This document shows, piece by piece, positions 1 to 4,933 of a stretch of 5,702 bases of DNA; position 1 is the stretch's first letter; each line of letters begins with the position of its first letter. This DNA is from CAZAGT01 sp964484515 (GTDB lineage Bacteria > Desulfobacterota > DSM-4660 > Desulfatiglandales > HGW-15). Both the position numbers and the translations under genes were made by a program. The notes below the pieces were generated by a model. The model was not told the origin of the DNA. It saw only the letters and a list, made by a program, of their open reading frames with translations, and did not search any database. The DNA is taken from positions 1 to 5,702 of the forward strand of contig CAZAGT010000328.1 in NCBI GenBank assembly GCA_964484515.1, written 5' to 3'.

Positions 1-15
1 CTACAATATAGCAAG

Positions 16-58
16 CTTGAATCTGCAGCATCCTCGACTTTTGCAACGTTAGGGTTAA
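16..58. repeat. 43-bp direct repeat, copy 1
   Basis: This block matches 1734-1776 at 40 of 43 positions in the same orientation, and the match stops abruptly on both sides. Read on the minus strand in one frame it gives LNPNVAKVEDAADS, while the second copy gives VHPNVARVEDAADS. The amino-acid changes are conservative (L/V, N/H, K/R), which hints that both may be relics of a coding sequence, though 14 residues are too few to prove it. Confidence 0.8.
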
Positions 59-409
59 GACAGATGGGGTTTTCCGAGAGAGGCTCAAAGTCCGTCGATA
101 AAGTAGCTTACCTACTGATAGAGGGCGTTGGCTGCGATCTGGGGCTGATCCCAATATCGGCTTACCACCCACAGGGCCGACCCGAGATCCGTGAGGTAAT
201 GGGGATCGTAGTCCCCCCTGGTACTGCTCACAGACGGCCTTCACCAGAAACCGCCCCAACCTGCGGCGGCCTTGGCCGGAGCCGGTCATCGCGAGTAATG
301 AGGCCGTGGCGGGCTTCGCGGTCCCGCAGCAGCTACGACCGTCCAGCGGTTTCTGAGTTTTAGGGTTCGCGAACGAAACTTCGTGAAAGGAGATTTTTGA
401 TACCTAAAG

Positions 410-625
410 GCCCGGCCATGGGGGTCTCTTTTCAAAAACGAGGAATTGAGTGCGTTGTCTCGGCATAAGGCGCTACCCGAGGCGGCCGGAGGGCCACCGC
501 GGAATAGGCCGGATTGACAGCCTGGGCGCATTCTCCGAGTCTGCTCCGGCCGCCTGGCTTGCAAGCTTCTTCAGCGTTCTAGCAGGTAACGGTTCGTTTT
601 TGAAAAGAGACCCCTATGACCAGGC
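410..625. repeat. MITE-like / paired REP-like inverted-repeat element
   Basis: Positions 410-441 and 594-625 are inverted copies of each other. The inner 21 bases (421-441 against 594-614, core GGGGTCTCTTTTCAAAAACG) are perfect, and the outer 11 match at 8 with only transitions that leave G-T wobble pairs. A second perfect 12-bp inverted repeat is nested inside, 480-491 (AGGCGGCCGGAG) against 544-555, so a single strand could fold into a long two-stage hairpin. There is no transposase frame within it. This layout suits a non-autonomous element mobilised in trans, or a REP doublet of the kind moved by Y1 tyrosine transposases. No clear target-site duplication is visible at the borders. The inverted repeat is directly seen; the mobile nature is inferred. 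Confidence 0.75.
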
Positions 626-833
626 GAACATGCCCCAGAGAATTTGGAAATGTCAAATTCAAGTAGCAACTTCATGAACTTTCCCGGTCGATCAACCTGG
701 CCGCCCTCCTGAGACGGGTAGACTCCTGCAACAAGCCGCGGGGCTGACACCTGAAACCCGAACATCGAAAGCTCAATGGCCCAACTTCAATAAGCTTCTC
801 TGATTCCCTGCACACAAGGACCGATCAGGGACT

Positions 834-1352
834 CTACTTCAGTGCGGCTATGATCGCCCGCATGAAGGCCGGCAGATCATCCGGCTTCCGGCTCGTGATC
901 AAGTTGCCGTCCACGACGACCTCTTCGTCCACCCAATTGGCACCGGCATGAACCATATCGTCCTTAATCGCAAAAAAGGAGGTCGCTGTTCGACCTTGGA
1001 GAACCTCGGCCGAGGCCAGCATCCAGCCGGCATGGCAGATCGCAGCGACCACCTTTCCCTTCTTGAACATATGCTTTACCAGTTGGACCATCTCGGGATA
1101 TCGACGCATCAGGTCCGGCGCATAGCCACCGGGTATCACGACACCATCGAAGCCGTCGACCGCGACTTGCTCAGGGCCGGCCTCGGACTTGGCTTCGGTT
1201 CCCGGCTTACCGTGGTAGACCGTGCCACCCTTGGATCCGACCACCACGACCTCGGCGCCGGCCTCTTTGAGACGATAGTAGGGATACCAGAACTCATGGG
1301 TGTTAAACATCTCCTCGATCAAGATCGCAACTTTCTTGCCTTTAATCTCCAT
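834..1352 (-). CDS. DJ-1/PfpI-family class I glutamine amidotransferase-like protein
   Basis: The predicted product of 172 residues matches the length and order of the PfpI/YhbO-type DJ-1 superfamily, whose members act as cysteine-dependent hydrolases, proteases or glyoxalase/deglycase-like stress proteins in the cytoplasm. Family landmarks are the glutamate at residue 20 in THEFWYPYYRLKEAG, the GGYAPD loop at 75-80, the nucleophile elbow AICHAGWML with Cys106-His107, and the C-terminal block IKDDMVHAGANWVDEEVVVDG (split here as residues 129-149) followed by SRKPDDLPAFM. The residues after the nucleophile are HAGW rather than the common HGPQ or HGPW. The ATG at 1352 is chosen because AGGAGG lies five bases before it; an in-frame ATG at 1433 has no spaced ribosome binding site and would add 27 low-complexity residues. 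The gene is separated from the porin by 482 bp and so probably has its own promoter. Its substrate cannot be told, and a link to the upstream operon is not shown. Confidence 0.93.
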   Translation of the reverse strand: MEIKGKKVAILIEEMFNTHEFWYPYYRLKEAGAEVVVVGSKGGTVYHGKPGTEAKSEAGPEQVAVDGFDGVVIPGGYAPDLMRRYPEMVQLVKHMFKKGKVVAAICHAGWMLASAEVLQGRTATSFFAIKDDMVHAGANWVDEEVVVDGNLITSRKPDDLPAFMRAIIAALK

Positions 1353-1357
1353 TTCAT

Positions 1358-1363
1358 CCTCCT
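1358..1363 (-). promoter_or_regulatory. Ribosome binding site of the PfpI-family gene
   Basis: A perfect AGGAGG on the minus strand sits five bases before the ATG at 1352. It decides the start, since the longer in-frame candidate at 1433 has a GAGG directly abutting its ATG with no spacer. Confidence 0.85.
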
Positions 1364-1505
1364 GACACCCCGGTTTGTCTCCGGATTTCGCCATTGGTAA
1401 CCGTTTTGTCTCTTGAAACTCATTGATGTTCATCCTCGTTGACGTATTTCAAATAAAAAAGCAATCCGCACTTCAAAGGTCGATGATGCCTCGACTTTAC
1501 TGAAC

Positions 1506-1538
1506 CCCTACTGTTGCCCTACTGTTGCATAAACAACA
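1506..1538. repeat. 11-bp tandem repeat with helically phased TGTTG boxes
   Basis: CCCTACTGTTG occurs twice in tandem (1506-1516 and 1517-1527). The TGTTG ends start at 1512 and 1523, and an inverted CAACA follows at 1534-1538, exactly 11 bases further. The spacing of one helical turn would place all three boxes on one DNA face. This could be a regulator binding site upstream of the PfpI gene, but the evidence is spacing only. Confidence 0.45.
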
Positions 1539-1652
1539 CGACAGAAGGTGTGTGAAGACAATCATAGCAATGCTCTCAGCCGTTCTTGGCGTTAATCCTG
1601 GATATCACCAACTGTGAGATCTAGCGAAACCCAAAAGACGTCGTGTTGTTTA
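1530..1652. repeat. 13-bp inverted repeat around a 97-bp interior
   Basis: TAAACAACACGAC at 1530-1542 is repeated perfectly in reverse complement at 1640-1652. A perfect 13-mer pair this close is unlikely by chance. No direct target duplication borders it, so it may be a transcript stem, a regulator site pair or the ends of a tiny decayed element. Confidence 0.55.
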
Positions 1653-1813
1653 CCCCTTGGGAGAGCCGATGATACCGCGTCTTCTGCGTTGTCAAGGGCT
1701 TGCACTAGTTTACTACGGCTGTACCCTTGACGCCTTGAATCTGCAGCATCCTCGACTCTTGCAACGTTTGGGTGAACTGCCCTCGATATAATTACGTTAT
1801 GCGCCTCAACCAT
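1592..1813 (-). CDS. Doubtful 73-codon hypothetical ORF overlapping the repeat
   Basis: This frame begins 21 bp after the porin stop codon and has no Shine-Dalgarno sequence before its ATG. The product is unrecognised, charged and without membrane or secretion signals; its middle includes KLVQALDNAEDAVSSAL, which could form a short amphipathic helix. Residues VHPNVARVEDAADS correspond to the 43-bp repeat and are conserved with conservative changes in the copy at 16-58. The frame could be the remnant of an older gene or plain chance, and the second is more likely. Confidence 0.12.
   Translation of the reverse strand: MVEAHNVIISRAVHPNVARVEDAADSRRQGYSRSKLVQALDNAEDAVSSALPRGKQHDVFWVSLDLTVGDIQD
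1734..1776. repeat. 43-bp direct repeat, copy 2
   Basis: This copy matches 16-58 at 40 of 43 positions in the same orientation, with 1718 bp between starts. The pair brackets the MITE-like element and the PfpI-family gene. Neither copy is flanked by a visible recombinase gene inside the window. Confidence 0.8.
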
Positions 1814-1834
1814 TCAAGTCCAGCGTCAAAACAG

Positions 1835-2980
1835 CTATAGCTCGGCAAGCACCATCCGAAGCCCAAAGACAAATCCCTCCGCGTCGCCATTGACGGCCTT
1901 TTGCTCGACATATTGGATATCCACGGTCAGGGCCAAATAGTCATTCAACACAAGCCGGGCGTAGGCTTCGGCGACCCACGAGTAATCGATGTCCAGGTTG
2001 CCGCCGTCGACGAAAGCATACCCGATGCCGACGTTGTCCCCTTCGCGGCCCCAGAGCCCACCGTTGATCGTGAGGCCACCAGAGAAGAGGTTCTTGAAAT
2101 TAATCGCTGCGTCGTCGTCCTGTGTCCCTATTCGCACGAAGACCCCGACGGTATCACCCAGCTCTTGATCGAAGGAGAGAAACGCGGCCCTGAGGGTCTC
2201 CTTGTACTCCCCCGATGGGTCGAGGAACTCATCGCTCGTGCCGTCAAGGATCAGTCTGTAGGTTCCTTTCCCAGGTGGCGCGTCAAGCTTGTAGTCGAAT
2301 TGGAGGCCGTAAAACTGATAGGCGTTGCCGTCCTGATTGCTGCTGACGCGCAGGAGCACAGCCCGGAATTCAACACTGCCGATTCCCCATTTCAGCGCAG
2401 CGCCGAGATCGTAAGAAGGGAAGAAACCGTTCGGGCCATTGACCAGAGCCTCGTTCATGAACTGGGCATATTCATCGTTGGCAAGGGCATTGACATCCAA
2501 GTATTCGGTTGCATCGATAAGGCCGGCCGTCAGACCCAAGCTGCCGCCTCGACCCAGGTCGAATGTGTGCTTGTACCATGCCGTCAGGAGGTAATCACGA
2601 CCGCTGCCGTTGATATCCTTGACCTGATCCTCGAGGGCGGCCGCCCAGGCATGCAAGACAAAGGGGGAGGATTCGTTCAGGCCGTTCCCAATGGCAAAGC
2701 CGAGCTTCGTGAACAGTTCGTCCCGTTCATTCAGCCTGAAGCTGAATTCGGGCTGCAAGGACAGCGCTCCGCCACCCCGTTGTTCCAGGTCGTCGGCCTC
2801 GACATCCATAACCTGGTACGCGCCCGCCAGCACCCCGCCAACCGAGAACTTGTCGGTGAGGTCGTAGGCCTGGGCTGCCCGGGACACGAGACTCAAAGTG
2901 AAAATGAGAAACGCAGCCACCTGATGCGAAGAAAAAGGCGGCGAGGTAGATTTCAGATGGTTGTGAACCGTCAGTCGCAT
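1835..2980 (-). CDS. OprB-like carbohydrate-selective porin (outer membrane)
   Basis: The 381-residue product starts with a Sec signal peptide: a polar stretch, a hydrophobic core at about 21-33 (VAAFLIFTLSLVS) and a likely cleavage after RAAQA at residue 38. The rest alternates polar and hydrophobic residues as in a beta-barrel. OprB-family landmarks are visible: GLIDATEYLDVNALANDEYAQF (residues 153-174, quoted in part: GLIDATEYLD), followed by ALVNGP; FVRIG at 281-285; GREGDNVGIGYAF at 311-323; and DYLALTVDIQYV near the C-terminus. Length is slightly short of many OprB proteins (about 400-450). The last residue is leucine rather than the usual aromatic residue of outer-membrane barrels. It lies 16 bp after the aconitase X small subunit, so it is almost surely co-transcribed, yet no good Shine-Dalgarno precedes its ATG and translation may depend on coupling. 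Despite the family name, the substrate need not be a sugar; the context suggests a small acid or imino acid. The antisense frame across it (1901-3013, +) is a shadow. Confidence 0.88.
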   Translation of the reverse strand: MRLTVHNHLKSTSPPFSSHQVAAFLIFTLSLVSRAAQAYDLTDKFSVGGVLAGAYQVMDVEADDLEQRGGGALSLQPEFSFRLNERDELFTKLGFAIGNGLNESSPFVLHAWAAALEDQVKDINGSGRDYLLTAWYKHTFDLGRGGSLGLTAGLIDATEYLDVNALANDEYAQFMNEALVNGPNGFFPSYDLGAALKWGIGSVEFRAVLLRVSSNQDGNAYQFYGLQFDYKLDAPPGKGTYRLILDGTSDEFLDPSGEYKETLRAAFLSFDQELGDTVGVFVRIGTQDDDAAINFKNLFSGGLTINGGLWGREGDNVGIGYAFVDGGNLDIDYSWVAEAYARLVLNDYLALTVDIQYVEQKAVNGDAEGFVFGLRMVLAEL

Positions 2981-2996
2981 GGTTGCAGTGTCGCTC

Positions 2997-3413
2997 TTAG
3001 ACTTTCTTTGTGACCTCGACGACTCCCCTCTCGGCGTCGATCTTGACCCAATCGCCGGTCGCTATCACCTCCGTCGGGTCCTGGTCCAGATCGGTCACCG
3101 TCGGCACTCGCATGACCACGGCGCCGATGCCGGTTAACGAGTTCACCTTACCGATAATCATCGCCTTCGGGGCCTGGCCGGCAAGTCGCATTACTTGCGC
3201 CACCGTCGACCAGCCTGAGGAGCCCTTTGCGGACGGGAAGACCAATACCTTGTCCTTGAAACTCTGCCCCCGCAGCTCGTGGTGCCTCTCGGTGATGATG
3301 CCTTTGACCGCATTGACGCCACCCCACGTGGAGATCGTTTGCTTTGTGACAAGGGCTTCACCCTCTGTCATTCCCCCGACGACCTTTCTACCCCTCAGGA
3401 CAAGTGCACTCAT
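2997..3413 (-). CDS. Aconitase X small subunit (swivel domain, formerly DUF126)
   Basis: The 138-residue product matches the swivel domain that in many bacteria is fused to the catalytic domain and in archaea and some bacteria is a separate chain. Visible features are an N-terminal beta strand with RGRKVVGG, the TERHHELRGQSF segment at 41-52 typical of the family, and the phosphate-loop-like KGSSGWS at 63-69, whose serine is expected to reach the active site of the large subunit. LVFPSAKG and KVNSLTGIGAVV support a swivel fold. It would act in the cytoplasm as a heterodimer with the upstream gene. The ATG at 3413 overlaps the large-subunit stop as ATGA and has GGGAGGGAG seven bases before it; a longer in-frame start at 3479 would lie deep in the large-subunit gene without a ribosome binding site. 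Identification as aconitase X is strong; the exact substrate is not. Confidence 0.93.
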   Translation of the reverse strand: MSALVLRGRKVVGGMTEGEALVTKQTISTWGGVNAVKGIITERHHELRGQSFKDKVLVFPSAKGSSGWSTVAQVMRLAGQAPKAMIIGKVNSLTGIGAVVMRVPTVTDLDQDPTEVIATGDWVKIDAERGVVEVTKKV

Positions 3414-3429
3414 CGTAGCTCTCCCTCCC
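3410..3429 (-). promoter_or_regulatory. ATGA stop/start overlap and ribosome binding site
   Basis: On the minus strand the large subunit stop TGA (3412-3410) shares bases with the small subunit start ATG (3413-3411). GGGAGGGAG lies at 3421-3429, seven bases before the ATG, within the large-subunit coding sequence. This is the usual arrangement for translational coupling of subunits made in equal amounts. Confidence 0.85.
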
Positions 3430-4687
3430 ATCTGCCGCTCAGGGCCGCATCCATACATTCCTCCATACTGCCAAACCACACTTCTTTGTCACCGATGGCC
3501 GGAGCGTAATGGGCGTGTTTGGCCGAATCGGTGGCTACGACCTTCGTGCCGGAAGGAAAGAGGTTCGTGTTCAACGGGCACGTATCCGTCATCAGTTGGC
3601 CGCCCGCTTTAAGGATCACGTCCGTGTAGCCGTTGCGGTCGGCCATCGATTTGATCTGATGGGCGGTCCAGACCCAGAGTGTCACATTATCATGCACCTT
3701 CTTCCCGGCTAACATCCTGGCCACTTCCCTGATCTGCTCCAACGAATAGTGCGGACACCCCACATTGACGAGGTCCACGTGACTATCCGTCGCAGAGTTG
3801 AGCATCTCATAGGTCTCCCTGCGTTCCCTTGGGCCGTAATACAAGGTCTCCTTTGCCCTTTGACCGCCAAAGGCCGCCTCGCGGGTCGGGGCTTCAGGCG
3901 TCACTCCGACGATATGGTACATCATGACACCTCCGGAAGAGGCGCCGGCAGAATTGAAACCCTTCAGCATATTGATATTCGGGATCACCTTCTTGCCCAA
4001 TTCGACCACCGGCACTGCCAGCTGTGATCTCCCGCCCGCGTAATACCCCAGGAGATACCACTCCATGACACTGTTCATGTCCGTGTCCACCTGAATGAGG
4101 AGATCTCCGAGGCGGTTCTCGTCCAGGTGAAAACCGGACAACGGGACCTTACCGGTGAGCGCGATCGGAAACGCGCTATGCGCCGCCTCCGTGTTCGTCC
4201 GCGCCCCAAGCACGGCGTTACAGAAGGGGACGGCCGATGACTCGGTCCAGGCGCAGTGTTCACCCATGGTGGGAACATTCCCCACCTGGTAGGGCGTACA
4301 GGTCGCTGTCATATTAATGCCGGTCCGCATGCAATAGGTCTTGATGGCCCCCATCAGGTCATGTAGTTCCTCGGAGGCTCCCATGAGCGGCCATCTTTCC
4401 AGGTCGATGGCCCAGATATGCGTCGTATTGAAGGTCTTGACGTCATCGACGATGATCTTTTCGTCCGTATCCAGTAAGAACTTGGATGCCAACTCATCAC
4501 CATCCTCGACCGTTACCACTTCAGGGTAAGGGTGAAATCCGATTAATAGGTGGACGTTGTTTGTATCGATGAAGCGCTCCGCGTCGAGCGTCTCCGCGTA
4601 TTGGACCAGGATTTCCATGGCCCGTTGCTTGGCCCGCCCCTCCTTGCCGTCGAGCATCTCCTGTTCGTCCCGGGCTAATTGTACCAT
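3410..4687 (-). CDS. Aconitase X large (catalytic) subunit, hydroxy-acid/hydroxyproline dehydratase
   Basis: The 425-residue product is the catalytic chain of the aconitase X family (formerly DUF521). Characterised bacterial members dehydrate cis-3-hydroxy-L-proline to pyrroline-2-carboxylate, and an archaeal branch dehydrates mevalonate 5-phosphate in an alternative mevalonate pathway. Family landmarks are CTPYQVGNVP with Cys130, ESSAVPFCNAVLGARTN at 149-165, GASSGGVMMYHIVGVTPEA at 248-266, NVGCPHYSL with Cys311, DTCPLN with Cys370 and SAKHAHYAP at 388-396. The three cysteines are the expected iron-sulfur cluster ligands. Length is normal for a two-chain enzyme. The ATG at 4687 is preferred because AGGAGG lies eight bases before it; a start at 4708 would translate the ribosome binding site itself. 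It is first in a tight group with the small subunit and the porin, and a TRAP permease lies upstream on the same strand, which suggests use on an imported substrate. Which reaction it catalyses is not settled by the sequence. Confidence 0.93.
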   Translation of the reverse strand: MVQLARDEQEMLDGKEGRAKQRAMEILVQYAETLDAERFIDTNNVHLLIGFHPYPEVVTVEDGDELASKFLLDTDEKIIVDDVKTFNTTHIWAIDLERWPLMGASEELHDLMGAIKTYCMRTGINMTATCTPYQVGNVPTMGEHCAWTESSAVPFCNAVLGARTNTEAAHSAFPIALTGKVPLSGFHLDENRLGDLLIQVDTDMNSVMEWYLLGYYAGGRSQLAVPVVELGKKVIPNINMLKGFNSAGASSGGVMMYHIVGVTPEAPTREAAFGGQRAKETLYYGPRERRETYEMLNSATDSHVDLVNVGCPHYSLEQIREVARMLAGKKVHDNVTLWVWTAHQIKSMADRNGYTDVILKAGGQLMTDTCPLNTNLFPSGTKVVATDSAKHAHYAPAIGDKEVWFGSMEECMDAALSGRWEGELR

Positions 4688-4695
4688 TCTTGTCT

Positions 4696-4701
4696 CCTCC
4701 T
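4696..4701 (-). promoter_or_regulatory. Ribosome binding site of the aconitase X large subunit
   Basis: AGGAGG within the longer purine run GAGGAGGAGA on the minus strand, eight bases before the ATG at 4687. It argues against the upstream in-frame ATG at 4708. Confidence 0.85.
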
Positions 4702-4781
4702 CGCGCATGTACCTACCCTGCTTCTCGTCTCAAGATGAATAAGAGGCGAGAGCATTACCGGGTGCCATCTTACTACATATA

Positions 4782-4810
4782 AGCATAAAATATCGAATGT
4801 AGATAAGGAA
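4782..4810 (-). promoter_or_regulatory. Weak candidate promoter before the aconitase X genes
   Basis: The most AT-rich part of the 246-bp spacer holds TATGCT (4782-4787) as a possible -10 box, with TTCCTT (4805-4810) 17 bases upstream as a poor -35 box. The spacer is long enough to hold a separate promoter, so the aconitase X-porin group need not depend on the TRAP promoter. The boxes themselves are unconvincing. Confidence 0.2.
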
Positions 4811-4840
4811 CCGCAGAATTTTGAATTGCCCACTTCAGCC

Positions 4841-4875
4841 TTCGACATTCCTTGTTCAACATTCAACGGTTCAAA
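4841..4875. repeat. Short direct repeats in the TRAP-aconitase X spacer
   Basis: TTCGACATTC (4841-4850) and TTCAACATTC (4855-4864) match at nine of ten bases, 14 bp apart, with a further TTCAAA at 4870-4875. The related inverted motif GAATGT occurs at 4795-4800. The composition looks like a dispersed intergenic repeat rather than decayed coding sequence, but only one locus is visible. Confidence 0.3.
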
Positions 4876-4933
4876 GGACTATATGAAAATCCTCACGTAT
4901 TGTGCCAATGCGCCAGGACCCACCAAAGGCCTT

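Larger units (their letters stand above)
1..833. other. Gene-free accessory region with repeats
   Basis: No reading frame here shows a recognisable domain or a good ribosome binding site. The longest are a 99-codon frame at 64-363 (+) and overlapping frames at 286-564 (-) and 450-677 (+). Their compositions are arginine/proline/serine rich, as expected for unselected GC-rich DNA. A minus-strand frame from the ATG at 289 stays open to the left edge (96 codons) but also lacks a recognisable motif. What can be supported is one copy of a 43-bp direct repeat (16-58) and a 216-bp inverted-repeat element (410-625). The rest may be decayed coding sequence or spacer. Confidence 0.6.
1353..1834. other. 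482-bp spacer with short repeats, no convincing gene
   Basis: This stretch separates the porin from the PfpI gene. It contains an 11-bp tandem repeat (1506-1527), an inverted repeat (1530-1542 with 1640-1652), the second copy of the 43-bp direct repeat (1734-1776), and a low-support 73-codon minus frame (1592-1813). An imperfect 8-bp hairpin (1476-1498) precedes a run of six T on the minus strand (1455-1460) by 15 bases. A weak possible promoter for the PfpI gene is TTGAAG (1471-1476) and TTTGAA (1448-1453), 17 bases apart, reading minus; the -10 matches only half the consensus. Confidence 0.6.

Noticed and set aside
450..677. Matching peptides (SFLKRDP) in two frames on opposite strands at 286-564 and 450-677
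   Set aside because: They are both translations of the same inverted repeat arms and do not indicate related genes.
805..831. A possible terminator hairpin after the PfpI gene (TCCCTG with CAGGGA)
   Set aside because: The stem is only six pairs with a 15-base loop and no T run follows on the minus strand.
948..1400. A 150-codon plus-strand frame
   Set aside because: It is antisense to the PfpI-family gene, whose catalytic motifs are intact on the other strand.
1353..1433. A longer N-terminus for the PfpI-family protein from the ATG at 1433
   Set aside because: The GAGG abuts that ATG with no spacer, while AGGAGG sits ideally before the ATG at 1352; the extra 27 residues have no counterpart in the family.
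1476..1498. A hairpin followed by six T as terminator of the porin operon
   Set aside because: The stem is imperfect, the T run begins 15 bases after it, and it lies more than 330 bp beyond the porin stop.
1796..1810. An integron attC-like junction (GTTATGC then GCCTCAAC)
   Set aside because: No matching partner core site lies within attC distance, there is no palindromic arm structure, and no integrase is present.
1734..1813. A tRNA-like signal, since the minus-strand translation VARVEDAADS resembles chance translations of leucine tRNA genes
   Set aside because: No acceptor stem, proper anticodon stem or TTCRA-type T-loop could be built around it.
1901..3013. A 370-codon open frame on the plus strand
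   Set aside because: It is wholly antisense to the porin, which has a signal peptide and family motifs. The plus frame shows no recognisable domain; it stays open as a result of codon usage.
3010..3612. A 200-codon plus-strand frame, with smaller ones at 3279-3509 and 3749-4027
   Set aside because: They are antisense to the clearly identified aconitase X subunits and encode no recognisable protein.
4752..4767. A sigma-54-like site on the minus strand (TGGCAC followed by TGC)
   Set aside because: The distance between the GG and GC elements is one base too long for a sigma-54 promoter, and the -12 element is poor.
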